Counted from the first letter of the stretch, positions 54,452 through 63,273 are shown. The stretch: DNA of 64,000 bases from Rubripirellula lacrimiformis (GCF_007741535.1 NZ_CP036525.1:6076001-6140000); one strand, 5' to 3'. Numbers and translations: made by a program. Notes: generated from the sequence alone by a model not told the origin.

Positions 54452-54817
54452 TTACGAAGGCTTTTGGAGGCCGTCAAGCAATGGCGGTCCGGGGAGAACG
54501 CTATTGACGATTGTCAGACGCCAACAGAGTTGTGCGCGGCAGTCAACGCCGGTGAAGTCGACCGGCAGGGCCACGACACGTGGGTTCAGGTGGCTCACGC
54601 TGGGGTTTCCGCTCATCCCCGACGAGCTACCGAACCGGAAGGAAGACTCTGGTTTTTTAGGATCGGGCAGTCTTTGCGATGGCAGGTCGCAACTCGCCGA
54701 CGCAACGGTATCGATGGAGGGTACCGAACTTTGCGACGAGATAACCCCAGCCTCAACGACGTTGTCGTTGAGCTGAAGCGCGAGGGCGAGAATCAGGAGG
54801 CAGGCGAGGCGGGACAT
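54452..54817 (-). CDS. Small secreted protein B (duplicated family)
   Basis: A 121-residue near-identical copy of the protein at 52080. Signal peptide CLLILALALQLNDNVVEAG; end FTGVDCRAQLCWRLTIVN. Most differences fall in the Pro-rich middle (LPSQRLPDPKKPESSFRF against LPTHRQPDPDEPEPSFRF). DNA similarity extends beyond both ends of the gene (about 54458-54960), including the upstream GGTGCCATGCAAAGCCAAGC. Confidence 0.65.
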   Translation of the reverse strand: MSRLACLLILALALQLNDNVVEAGVISSQSSVPSIDTVASASCDLPSQRLPDPKKPESSFRFGSSSGMSGNPSVSHLNPRVVALPVDFTGVDCRAQLCWRLTIVNSVLPGPPLLDGLQKPS

Positions 54818-55419
54818 GTTGGAAGATTTTATCGAGACCTCCCCGGATTGCAACGCAATGCAGGCAACTCGGGGGGGGTATTTAGGGAAATCTCATTCGA
54901 CTGTACCCCGAAGTCATTACACATTCGTTCAGGTGCCATGCAAAGCCAAGCCTTTCTAGTTCGCACCAGGAACAGAATTCATCGCGGTAGCAACCTTGTG
55001 AAGCGGCGTTTTCCGTTCGTAGTACCGGCTTCAGCCGGATGCTTTCGCTCCCCGTGATCGATCGGCAGGCCAGATTCCGCCTGAAGGCGGTACTACAAAC
55101 GGATGCCCGGTTCCATCGGATCAGAAAAGTAGCGAACGTTCCCAACGGCCGACGAGTGGCTGTCGTGGTCGTCGCCACCAGTCGCCGCAACTGTGCTGGC
55201 AGCCCGGATTCAATGGAACAACCTGTCGAATCCGCACGATCGCAACAGAGTCCCAGCGAAACGGATGATTCTGATCGCTTCAGCCCTCAATCATCCTGCC
55301 TATGGTGCAGCAAGAACTAGCTTTCGACAGGCGAGGGATATGTAGCCGCCCAGGCAAACCATTGGAGATTGCGAGTTTGCTTTTCGATGTTCTGCCTTGC
55401 GCACACTTTGGCTTTCATT
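54818..55419. other. Intergenic region upstream of the FeeM-like gene
   Basis: About 600 bp. The left 140 bp belong to the duplicated unit of small protein B. An inverted repeat lies at 55014-55102. The rest shows no gene or RNA; a promoter for the FeeM-like gene is expected at its right end. Confidence 0.5.
55014..55102. repeat. GTAGTACCG inverted repeat
   Basis: CGTTCGTAGTACCGGCTTCA with GCCGG on the left and CCGCC with TGAAGGCGGTACTACAAACG on the right form an imperfect hairpin with a loop of about 40 bp. Confidence 0.75.
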
Positions 55420-56256
55420 ATGAATCAAATCGCGAATCGCATTCAAATCGACCAAGATCCAATTCGACATCAGCCACGCCGAAGCGGGATCATCGAACCA
55501 TCGCCAGAATTCGGCGACGCGAAATTCAACTACGAGGTGGTTCATCAGATCCAAGACCTCGAAGCGTGTTTCCATCTCGTTTATCAAGCCTATCGCCAAG
55601 CCGGGCTGACGGCGCCCCATGCCCACAGGTTAAGGCTTACTCCTTTCCACCTACTCGACACGACCGAGGTGTTTGCGACCCGCTGTGGCCCGCAAATCCT
55701 ATCAACCGTCTCGCTGATCGGTGATGGAAAGCTCGGGCTACCAGTCGAAAGTATGTACCCTGTGGAGGTCGAAGACTTTCGCCAACAGGGCTACCGAATG
55801 GCCGAGATCGGCTGCCTAGCAGATCAGCGACAATCACCCAGACGCTTTTTAACAACATTCCTTGAAATGATGCACTTGCTGACGCAGGTCGCTAAGTTTC
55901 GCGGTTACGACACTCTCGTTGCGACCTGCCATCCCAGCCATGCGAAACTCTACCAGCGTTTGCTTCCCTTTCGCCAATTCGGGAAGCTAACGTCATGCAG
56001 TTATGCCAACGGGAATCCCGCTCTGCTACTGGCCGTTTCTTTTGAATGGGAATACGGAACCGAATTTTACGAGCGATTTTTCGGAAAGATGCGAACCGCG
56101 CAAGAACTTGCCCCACGTCCATGGAACAAACAGACGACCGCCTTTTTTGAACGAAGCCTCGGCGCCATCCAAACTCCCGAACCGACATGGGTTGCTAAAG
56201 GGGCGGCTTGGGACGTTTTGCTAGGATCCAACTCCCCACAGACGAATGCTCATTAA
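55420..56256 (+). CDS. FeeM-like N-acyl transferase (PEP-CTERM-associated type)
   Basis: A protein of 278 residues from ATG 55420. The GNAT-like pattern of N-acyl amino acid synthases is visible: FHLVYQAYRQAGLTAPH, TRCGPQILSTVSLIGDG, LGLPVESMYPVEVEDFRQQG, RMAEIGCLADQ and FRGYDTLVATCHPSHAKLY. FeeM-type enzymes join a long acyl chain from acyl carrier protein to an amino acid; a related family is linked to PEP-CTERM/exosortase systems. Here it lies beside PEP-CTERM genes and converges with a three-gene exporter 105 bp away, which could export an acylated product. Confidence 0.75.
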   Translation: MNQIANRIQIDQDPIRHQPRRSGIIEPSPEFGDAKFNYEVVHQIQDLEACFHLVYQAYRQAGLTAPHAHRLRLTPFHLLDTTEVFATRCGPQILSTVSLIGDGKLGLPVESMYPVEVEDFRQQGYRMAEIGCLADQRQSPRRFLTTFLEMMHLLTQVAKFRGYDTLVATCHPSHAKLYQRLLPFRQFGKLTSCSYANGNPALLLAVSFEWEYGTEFYERFFGKMRTAQELAPRPWNKQTTAFFERSLGAIQTPEPTWVAKGAAWDVLLGSNSPQTNAH

Positions 56257-56361
56257 AACGCCGCCGTACTGCTCCATCGGCCTTCGGTTGGACGTTTCAG
56301 TGCATCTGTCTTCTACGTCGATGCGGCGAGTCAATGAAGCCCCCAACTGCCCACCTTGTTT

Positions 56362-57486
56362 TCACCTGTGCAGGGGCGAGCTAGACGCGGATCCCGAGGC
56401 GGTTCTTTGTTCCGGTGCCTGCCTAGTCCGATCGTTCTGATGAAGAACGTAGACGTCCACCGAAAGACCGATCGGCAGTTCGGGCGCATCCTCAAGCTCA
56501 ATCCAGACCCGCTGCACATGCGCGTCCAGGCGTTCGCCAGCGCGTTCGGCGAACGTCGACTTGTTTCGCATGGTCGGCTCTTGCAACGAAACGATTCCCC
56601 ACGCGATCGGGGTGCGTTGGGCATCGCAGTGGATTCGACATCTCATGCCCGGACGCACACGAATGGCATCGTATTCGTCGATTTCGGCAAGCACACGAAG
56701 TTGCCGCGTATCAGAGAGACGCAGCAACGCAGTTGGTGATTCGGGGTGCACCAGTTCGCCGACTTGCAGGCTGATGTCCAGTACCTGACCATCCGCAGGA
56801 GCGGTCAGCGTACAACGTTGCAACTGGATGCGAGCTAAGTTCAATTCAGCTTCGGCAGCGTCCACTTCGCTTTGCGCGATACGAACATCTTCATCACGCG
56901 GCGGATCGGTAAGGATTTTCAACTCCGCGGCAACCGATTGGACTCTGGATGCAAGGATGTCGCATTGAGTGACCAACAGATCGAGGTCGTGATCACTCGC
57001 CGCATATTGTCCATGCAGTTTGGTGATTCGATCTCGCTGTCGCTGACTTCCGCTCAACTCGGATTGTGCAGCGAGCAGCAGTTGTTGCGCAGCAGAAATC
57101 TGCTCAGCACGTACGCCGTTGATCAGTCGGTCTCGCTTTGCCACCGCGGCGTTACGTCTTGCGATAGCAAGATCGACTCGACTCTGATGCAGCCTCTGGT
57201 CCAACTGGACCAGTGGATCACCGCGCTGGACCCATTGGCCCAATTCGACAGCGATATGATCAATACGCTCGCTCACTTGAGGGGAGAGGTCAATCGTTTG
57301 CGTCGTACCTTCGATGGTACCGGCCGCGAACGCCACCACCTCGGCGGCCGGATTGGTGTCAAACGCAGCCGATTCGATATCAAAGTCCACCCCGGACGGC
57401 GGCCGAAACTTATTTCCGGGATCGACGACAAACAAATACAGCAAGAATGCCGAGAACACGGCACTGACGATGATTGCACGTTTCAT
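56362..57486 (-). CDS. HlyD/DevB-type membrane fusion protein
   Basis: A protein of 374 residues. One N-terminal membrane helix (AIIVSAVFSAFLLYLFVVD) is followed by a split biotinyl-lipoyl domain (IDLSPQVSERIDHIAVELGQ; LTAPADGQVLDISLQVGE) around a long coiled coil (residues about 100-225). It is the periplasmic adaptor of an ABC exporter. It overlaps the ATPase gene by 4 bp. The DevB-like features are the size, the coiled coil and the neighbours. Confidence 0.88.
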   Translation of the reverse strand: MKRAIIVSAVFSAFLLYLFVVDPGNKFRPPSGVDFDIESAAFDTNPAAEVVAFAAGTIEGTTQTIDLSPQVSERIDHIAVELGQWVQRGDPLVQLDQRLHQSRVDLAIARRNAAVAKRDRLINGVRAEQISAAQQLLLAAQSELSGSQRQRDRITKLHGQYAASDHDLDLLVTQCDILASRVQSVAAELKILTDPPRDEDVRIAQSEVDAAEAELNLARIQLQRCTLTAPADGQVLDISLQVGELVHPESPTALLRLSDTRQLRVLAEIDEYDAIRVRPGMRCRIHCDAQRTPIAWGIVSLQEPTMRNKSTFAERAGERLDAHVQRVWIELEDAPELPIGLSVDVYVLHQNDRTRQAPEQRTASGSASSSPLHR

Positions 57487-58256
57487 GAGATCTTGCCTCC
57501 CACAATCTCGCATACGCGATCGGCAAACCCATAGATCCGTGGATCGTGGGTGACGACGACCGTCGTGCTGCCCACTTCGGTCACCAATTCTCGCATCAAC
57601 GTCATAGCGTCATGACCAGATCGCTCGTCCAGTGCTGCGGTAGGCTCGTCGGCCAGGATCACTTTCGGACGGGTGATCAGAGCACGAGCCATGGAAACTC
57701 GCTGACATTGTCCCGGACTCATTGACCGAGGCAGCGCATCGCCGTGTGTCAGCAATCCAACACGTCGCAGCAGTTCCTCCGCTTGCTGACGCGCCTCGCC
57801 AATACCGGTCCCCAAAAGTGTCAACGGCAAGGCGATATTGTCTCGGGCAGTCAGTGCATTGATCAACTGGAATCTTTGGAATACGAACCCAATGCATTGC
57901 CGGCGGACGCGTGTTGCAGCGGCAGTATTCAATTCGTCAATTTGATGATCGGCCAAGCGGATCTGGCCAGCGTCGCATCGAAGCAGACAACCCAGTATCG
58001 AGAGCAGCGTCGTTTTACCGCTGCCCGATGGGCCGACTAGAAAAACAATTTCACCGGCGTCAGCATGGAAGTCGACATCATTCAGAATGATTTGCCGCTG
58101 CCCACCGATCTCATAAACCTTACGAACGCCTTGGGCGTTAATCACGCAAGAATCTAACGGCGGATGGCTCGAATCCGTCGCCTTGCCAGCGATGACCGGA
58201 ACCACGGACGCGCCACTGGTCGGCACGGGGGTAAAGGATGAGTGTTCGATCGGCAT
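57483..58256 (-). CDS. DevA/MacB-type ABC ATPase
   Basis: A protein of 257 residues. About 35 extra N-terminal residues precede the ABC domain: Walker A LVGPSGSGKTTLL, Q-loop FVFQRFQLI, signature MSPGQCQRVSMARAL, Walker B KVILADEPTAALDE and H-loop VVVTHDPR. The signature has Pro where most members have Gly (SGGQ). It belongs to the LolD/MacB/DevA group and works with the permease and fusion protein on either side. Confidence 0.9.
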   Translation of the reverse strand: MPIEHSSFTPVPTSGASVVPVIAGKATDSSHPPLDSCVINAQGVRKVYEIGGQRQIILNDVDFHADAGEIVFLVGPSGSGKTTLLSILGCLLRCDAGQIRLADHQIDELNTAAATRVRRQCIGFVFQRFQLINALTARDNIALPLTLLGTGIGEARQQAEELLRRVGLLTHGDALPRSMSPGQCQRVSMARALITRPKVILADEPTAALDERSGHDAMTLMRELVTEVGSTTVVVTHDPRIYGFADRVCEIVGGKIS

Positions 58257-58262
58257 CGCTTT

Positions 58263-59390
58263 CTACCCCTGAAGAATCGAATGGGGATCGACCCGGCGCA
58301 CTCGAAGGTACGGAATTCCGGAAGCGACCAAACAAATTAGAAACACCATCGTCGCACTGGCGAAATACAGCTGCAGCGGAATGTTGATCTCCGCACGCGG
58401 AGAACTCAGCAACAACTGCAAGAAATAACTGACCATCGTTCCCGAAGCGATTCCCATCACCGCCACTACGCTGGTCTGCATCAGCAAAACATGCAGCACT
58501 TCCCACTCAGTCGCACCGATCGCTTTCAGGGTCGCAAACTCGCTGATCCGGTCCAGCACCATCGCATACAACGTCTGGCCTACCATCACCAACCCAATGA
58601 ATAATCCCAATAGCGTTGCGGCACCAAAACTGATTCCCAATCCCGTTCGAGTCATCCAAAAATCGACGCTGACAGCGGCGAAATCATCAGCGGTCAACGC
58701 GGTTGTTTCTGGCAATCGTTGTTCGATTGCCGCACATAGATTCGCTAGATCGGTTCCCGGTCGGGCGCCCACCAAAAAGTAGGACGTCTGGTCCGGCGGC
58801 ATCCCCGCCAAGCTTGCAGCGCGCTGGTGGGTGGTGAACACATAAGGGGTAACCAGGAAGTTCAAGATTCCCCATGACTTTCCGGTGATCCGTACCCGCT
58901 GGTCCCCAATCTCGCGAAGTTCGTTGACGTTGGGCGAGCCAAGTTTTTGATCTTCACATTGGTCGACGACGATTCCATCGGGATAATCCAGCGCTTCGGC
59001 ACTGCCCTGGACAATCTGAAACGGCGTTTGAAACTCACCTTTCGACGGGACACCAACAACCACCACGCCCTCGTAACTTCCACCGGGCAAGCTCATTTCG
59101 GAATAGCCAATCCGCAGCGAGGCCACCCTGTCGACGCCCGGCAAACTACGAATGCGTTGCTCCCAACGATGCGGGATGTTGTGTGGAAAGTCGACGTTGC
59201 ACATCCCTCGATGGCCAACCCAAATGTCAGCATCGGATCGATCGACCAACACACTCGCCTTCCCGATCAGCCCCAGAAAGAGCCCGCCTTGGACATTCAC
59301 CAAGACGACGGAGAAAACCACTCCTACCAGGGCCGCAGCGAGTTTCCCGCGGTCATGCAACAACGTCCGAATCGCGAGGTTTCGAAGCAT
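58263..59390 (-). CDS. DevC-type ABC permease (FtsX-like)
   Basis: A protein of 375 residues. One N-terminal membrane helix (LAAALVGVVFSVVLVNVQGG), a periplasmic MacB-like domain of about 200 residues (DADIWVGHRGMCNVDFPHNI), and three C-terminal helices (ISFGAATLLGLFIGLVMVGQ; SVVAVMGIASGTMVSYFLQL; MVFLICLVASGIPYLRVRRV), ending in DPHSILQG. This is the DevC/MacB/FtsX topology. It is the first gene of the devC-devA-devB-like exporter transcript, leftward. Confidence 0.88.
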   Translation of the reverse strand: MLRNLAIRTLLHDRGKLAAALVGVVFSVVLVNVQGGLFLGLIGKASVLVDRSDADIWVGHRGMCNVDFPHNIPHRWEQRIRSLPGVDRVASLRIGYSEMSLPGGSYEGVVVVGVPSKGEFQTPFQIVQGSAEALDYPDGIVVDQCEDQKLGSPNVNELREIGDQRVRITGKSWGILNFLVTPYVFTTHQRAASLAGMPPDQTSYFLVGARPGTDLANLCAAIEQRLPETTALTADDFAAVSVDFWMTRTGLGISFGAATLLGLFIGLVMVGQTLYAMVLDRISEFATLKAIGATEWEVLHVLLMQTSVVAVMGIASGTMVSYFLQLLLSSPRAEINIPLQLYFASATMVFLICLVASGIPYLRVRRVDPHSILQG

Positions 59391-59907
59391 GGTTGTCGAT
59401 CAGAAGTAGCGGCATACTCGATGAAGTTTGTGGCGTATTCATCAGAATCGGTAAAATACGTCGCCAGCTTGATCGAAATAGCCGATACCTCGGGGTTTGC
59501 ACAAACATCCGAGCATGAGCGATTCGCGAGCCCTTCAAGAAGGACGATCAATCTCAGTTGGGGTGAAGCAACAGATGATGCGTTCGCTTCCGTCGTCTCC
59601 GTTCCAATGGAACTCAGCATCAAGCGGAAAACCAAGGGCTAGCGGGCGATCCAGCGACGGATCGACAGAACAATCCATGACAATCGGACAACGAAATCCC
59701 ATCCGGTGCGATCCAAGATGACTAAGCAACGAGCGATCAATCAGTGTCGTTTCTTTTCTCCCCCTCTCTCTAACTCTCTCCCCCGCAAACCGCTGCGCGG
59801 CGGGGGCGAGATGACGTTAATCGCGACACTGATTGTTCGCTCGTTGCTTCATTGGCAACCCGAATCGATGATCGAAAGTGAACCTTGGACTGCTGTTGGC
59901 CGATGGG
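59391..59907. other. Gene-free stretch upstream of the exporter
   Basis: About 515 bp between the DevC-type start and the stop of PEP-CTERM gene 4. It contains the exporter promoter region and the repeat at 59751-59810. Open frames here cross the repeat and show no family features. Confidence 0.5.
59751..59810 (+). repeat. CTCTCTAACTCTCTCCCCCGC element, forward copy
   Basis: About 60 bp with CCCCCTCTCTCTAACTCTCT then CCCCCGCAAACCGCTGCGCG. An inverted copy is at 61781-61839. One frame reads PPLSNSLPRKPLRGGG. Confidence 0.92.
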
Positions 59908-60507
59908 TTACTCCGCAGCGTCATGCCGCTTCAAGCGTCGGCGGCGACGAGCACCCACACCAGCCATGCAGGCAGCGAAACCGAAGATGGCGAGCGAGGA
60001 TGGTTCGGGAACAGGATTCGCCGAGCCAAAGGAGTTTTCGGATTCGATATGTGAAAGTACCCCGCATCCGAACAGATTGGAGAAAAGCCAACCACTGGTG
60101 ATGCTTGGGGAAGAGGTGCACTGCCACGTGACAAAATGCCCAGCCCCAATGGGTCCCCATCCCGAAATGATCGACGGCGAATTCGCGATCCATGATGCAC
60201 CACTGTGGCCACCGGGAGCAAGACAAAAGCTGAGATGGGAATTCGGGAAACGTCCCGAGAGCGGTGTGAAATTTGGGATGGGTCTCGGAGCGGGAAAGGC
60301 GTCCCCCCAAATCATCCAACCAAAATTCTGACCGGACGAATGGGAACGATCCAGACTTCGGAGCACTAGCTTGAAGTCGCTCCGATCGTGACGCCCCCCC
60401 AGATCCGCGGTGATGCCATTCGATGCCATGACGCCCGCTTCGACCTGCCCTATGCCGGCGACGATTACCGCCACGCACGCCGCCGCTAATTGAATGGTTC
60501 GCATCAT
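59908..60507 (-). CDS. PEP-CTERM sorted surface protein 4
   Basis: A protein of 199 residues with a signal peptide (IQLAAACVAVIVAGIGQVEAG) and a C-terminal signal (ANPVPEPSSLAIFGFAACMA, then RRRRRLKR). The middle is rich in Ser, Gly and Trp (SWIANSPSIISGWGPIGAGH) with no enzyme motif. Its right neighbour is the coiled-coil Wzz-like gene on the same strand, 199 bp upstream. Confidence 0.85.
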   Translation of the reverse strand: MMRTIQLAAACVAVIVAGIGQVEAGVMASNGITADLGGRHDRSDFKLVLRSLDRSHSSGQNFGWMIWGDAFPAPRPIPNFTPLSGRFPNSHLSFCLAPGGHSGASWIANSPSIISGWGPIGAGHFVTWQCTSSPSITSGWLFSNLFGCGVLSHIESENSFGSANPVPEPSSLAIFGFAACMAGVGARRRRRLKRHDAAE

Positions 60508-60706
60508 GATTCTTCCACACTGTGCAACCGATCCGCCGCTCGACAATCGCACGGCCGACTCACTCGCGATCCGAGCCAGTGTCGTCGGGTATCAGGGGCT
60601 GTCAATGTTTCTATGAAAAAACCTGCAAAACACTACCGCCCCCCCCATACAGCCATGCGTTCCATCGGGTGTTGGATGCAATTTCCATCCGGTACCACTG
60701 CGAGGT

Positions 60707-61153
60707 TCAGTGCACTCGGATCGCATCTTCAAGAGTCTTCACCCGGGCCTCGAGTCGCTGAATGCGATCTGCCATTTCGGCTAGAACCTGTCGAAGGTCC
60801 GCGTCGGCCAACATGCTGTTGGCTGGGGTCGATGAACGTGCTTGGCGCGCCGGATCGATTTCAGACCCTGCGGCCGATTCGAGACGTTTTTCGATTGCGG
60901 CGATCTGTTCGCGAACCGCGGGCAGCGACGGGTGAGCATTCCCGAGCGTCGCTTCGGTTTGCCGCAGCGTTCGCAACTGCGCCTTCCATTCACGCTGCTG
61001 AGCCGATTCAGTTGTCCGAACGTCCTGACCGAATTTCGCACGCGAAGACGCTGATCGCGGGCTATCAACCGGGACTTGAGAAAGGCCCCAAGTCGCTGGC
61101 AAGATCGCCGCGACGATGACCAGAGATCTTACGGAAGGCTTGATAGTTTTCAT
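60707..61153 (-). CDS. Secreted coiled-coil protein with a Wzz-like motif
   Basis: A protein of 148 residues. A signal peptide (SLVIVAAILPATWGLSQ) is followed by a coiled coil. RTLRQTEATLGNAHPSLPAV then REQIAAIEKRLE resembles the L..G..HP.....L..QI motif of Wzz/BY-kinase chain-length proteins. A second coiled coil ends it (LAEMADRIQRLEARVKTLED). No kinase domain or second membrane helix is present. It starts 17 bp after the DUF218 gene, so it belongs to that operon. Confidence 0.6.
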   Translation of the reverse strand: MKTIKPSVRSLVIVAAILPATWGLSQVPVDSPRSASSRAKFGQDVRTTESAQQREWKAQLRTLRQTEATLGNAHPSLPAVREQIAAIEKRLESAAGSEIDPARQARSSTPANSMLADADLRQVLAEMADRIQRLEARVKTLEDAIRVH

Positions 61154-61170
61154 GAGCAGGGTACCAACGT

Positions 61171-61848
61171 TTACGAAACGAAAAAGTAGATCACTAATTT
61201 TGAGTACTCCACCCAAATCGGCAGCCATAGTTCGGCGCTTTCGATCGGAGGCGAAGCCGCGTAGACTTCAACACGTGTCGCGGAAGGCATCGAACGCTGG
61301 AACGCCAGGTAACTGCGGCGCGTATGAGGCGCCGATGTCACGACCACCAACGATGAGAGATCCGGGAACCGTTTGGCAACCTGGCGAGCTTCGCTGAGCG
61401 AACCGAATCGAGTGTCGTCGGCTCGATCGATCGCGATGACAGATGCGGCGGGAACCCCCCACAGGCCCAGATAGTCGACCGCTCGCTCGCTACGCGTGCA
61501 CGAGCGTTGCTTGGTGAAGTGAAAGCCAGCCGAGTCCGTCTCATTCAGAATCAAAATCTTTTGCACACGGCCGAGATGAATCAGATCCGACGCGGCGTGA
61601 AGGCGTTCGAAGTACGCCGAGCCGTCGGCCATCACGTACGCCACGTCGCCAGATGCACCGGGATGATGGACATACAGAGGATAAATGAACGCTGATCGAA
61701 TCAACGCAAAGGAAGGTGCCAAGAAAATCGCAAGCACCCCCAAGGTGATGAATGCGAAACGGTGGCGTGGAAATAACGTCCTCGCTCCTTCGCCGCGCAG
61801 CGATTTGCGGGGGAGAGAGTTAGAGAGAGGGGGAAGAAAAAATGCCAC
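61171..61848 (-). CDS. DUF218 / YdcF-like membrane protein
   Basis: A protein of 225 residues from GTG 61848 (start uncertain). A membrane helix (FITLGVLAIFLAPSFALI) is followed by the DUF218 domain: VAYVMADGSAYFERLHAA, KILILNETDSAG, AVDYLGLWGVPAASVIAID and SEARQVAKRFPDLSSLVVVT. Such proteins (SanA, ElyC, YdcF) act in envelope or exopolysaccharide metabolism. The first 18 or so residues are encoded by a dispersed repeat, so translation may begin downstream of it. The FemAB gene ends 17 bp upstream. Confidence 0.75.
   Translation of the reverse strand: MAFFLPPLSNSLPRKSLRGEGARTLFPRHRFAFITLGVLAIFLAPSFALIRSAFIYPLYVHHPGASGDVAYVMADGSAYFERLHAASDLIHLGRVQKILILNETDSAGFHFTKQRSCTRSERAVDYLGLWGVPAASVIAIDRADDTRFGSLSEARQVAKRFPDLSSLVVVTSAPHTRRSYLAFQRSMPSATRVEVYAASPPIESAELWLPIWVEYSKLVIYFFVS
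61781..61839 (-). repeat. CTCTCTAACTCTCTCCCCCGC element, inverted copy
   Basis: Reverse complement of the element at 59751-59810 with a few changes. It overlaps the 5' end of the DUF218 gene, where it encodes LPPLSNSLPRKSLRGEGA. Confidence 0.92.
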
Positions 61849-61865
61849 GGACGGATCGCCGGTTG

Positions 61866-63050
61866 TTAGGGGATGCCTCGGACGATCGATGGACCAATGA
61901 TTTTCGTCAGCCAAACCGGGAGCCGTTTCCAGGCGGATACCAAACGTTGCTTCCCGTCCGCGTCGGGCCGCAATGAGGCGGGATCCCCGTGGCGAACGTA
62001 ATACTGCCAGGTCGCCGGATCAGGTTTCGCCCCCCATTGCTGTTTGAACTTGAACGTACCGCCGCCCTCGCTGCTGCGTCCAAAATCGAACGTCCCGCTG
62101 CTACGCTGAATCGCTCGTTCCAGCAGATGCCAGTACATCCGCATATTCGCGTTCTTGCGATTGAACTGCTGTCGACAACTCGCACTGGGGACTTCCGTGG
62201 TTCCGTTGCCATGGACAAGCAGGGCGCCCGCCGCCGCAATGCCATCGTGATGTAAAACGCATAGCTCCGCATCACCCTGAAATGAATTCAAGATGGCGGA
62301 AAACAAGCGTTTTGAAAAAACAGGCGTGCCGAGATCACGCATATTTTGCGCGAACACGTCATAAAACGGATCCAGCAGCTCGGCCCCACCGAAGGTCACG
62401 TCAAACGTCTCGGTCAACGATTTTTTTATTTGGCTGCGAACCTTTGACTTGAATGACTTCATCAATGCTTCGCAGTCACTTGGCAAAGCGAGTCGCATGT
62501 GCACCTTGTCGGTTCGTTCGAAATTAAATCGATCGTGCGCAAAGGGAATCTCGTGCCGCAGTTCCAGATGCTTGACGTCCAGTTCGTCGGCGAGTCGGCA
62601 GGCTGCGTCCACCAAAAGGTTGCCAGCAGTCTTGTCTCGGCACCACAGTCCTCCGGTGTTGAGGTATGGCAAACTGACTAAGAATTTCCCGAACAGTGGG
62701 CCGCGTACCAACATCAGAGGCAAACCACCGACCGGGCCATCATCGGTAACGGCTTCGAGCCAAAATGGAACGTGCCCCAAACCGCTCGACAGAGCCTCCA
62801 TCCAAGGCCAACGATGGGCGGCCAAGCGTGGCGATGGGGCGTCCTGCCAGGAGGCGTCGGTTGACATCGCACAAAACTGTTGACGCACCCGATCGATCGC
62901 CGCGCGATCGCGATAGGTTTGGACGCAGCAATTTTCGACCGGTGCAGATTCGACCGGTGCAGATTCGATCGGTGCAGATTCGATCGGTGCAGATTCGTGC
63001 GGTGCAGATTCGTGCGGTGCAGGGACGTGCGGCGATGGAGGGGAAGACAT
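61866..63050 (-). CDS. FemAB family PEP-CTERM-associated protein
   Basis: A protein of 394 residues of the FemAB/CelD acyltransferase fold, close to the type found beside PEP-CTERM/exosortase loci. Blocks: PFWLEAVTDDGPVGGLPLML, LVSLPYLNTGGLWC, HLELRHEIPFAHDRFNFERT, KSFKSKVRSQIKKSL and FDFGRSSEGGGTFKFKQQWG. The role is probably transfer of an aminoacyl or acyl group to an exopolymer. Residues 12-40 are a five-residue repeat (APHES/APIES/APVES). It is followed by DUF218 and the coiled-coil gene at 17-bp gaps, an operon. Confidence 0.85.
   Translation of the reverse strand: MSSPPSPHVPAPHESAPHESAPIESAPIESAPVESAPVENCCVQTYRDRAAIDRVRQQFCAMSTDASWQDAPSPRLAAHRWPWMEALSSGLGHVPFWLEAVTDDGPVGGLPLMLVRGPLFGKFLVSLPYLNTGGLWCRDKTAGNLLVDAACRLADELDVKHLELRHEIPFAHDRFNFERTDKVHMRLALPSDCEALMKSFKSKVRSQIKKSLTETFDVTFGGAELLDPFYDVFAQNMRDLGTPVFSKRLFSAILNSFQGDAELCVLHHDGIAAAGALLVHGNGTTEVPSASCRQQFNRKNANMRMYWHLLERAIQRSSGTFDFGRSSEGGGTFKFKQQWGAKPDPATWQYYVRHGDPASLRPDADGKQRLVSAWKRLPVWLTKIIGPSIVRGIP
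62933..63022 (-). repeat. 15-bp minisatellite in the femAB-like gene
   Basis: Six units of GATTCG(A/T)(C/T/G)CGGTGCA type. They come in pairs with codon changes His-His, Ile-Ile, Val-Val, so pairs seem to have been duplicated together. The unit length keeps the reading frame. Confidence 0.9.
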
Positions 63051-63273
63051 GGATGTGCGAACTCAACCGCCTGTCGACAAACGAAACTGATGAACTTGGT
63101 GCGATTGCCACGTCATTGCGAGAAACCGACTCCGCAAAGCCGGCCCGGCCACTACGCAGCGAAGTCCGAAACGGACTTCGGCGGCGTTCCGGACGGGACG
63201 CCAGGGCCTCGAGATAGAAAGGAGGAGAACGAGACGCTGATATCGGCTGGCGATTTTAACACTCGGCCCCGCC

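Noticed and set aside
59706-60101. 131-residue plus-strand frame starting in the CTCTCTAAC repeat
   Set aside because: Antisense to PEP-CTERM gene 4 and begins inside a dispersed repeat.
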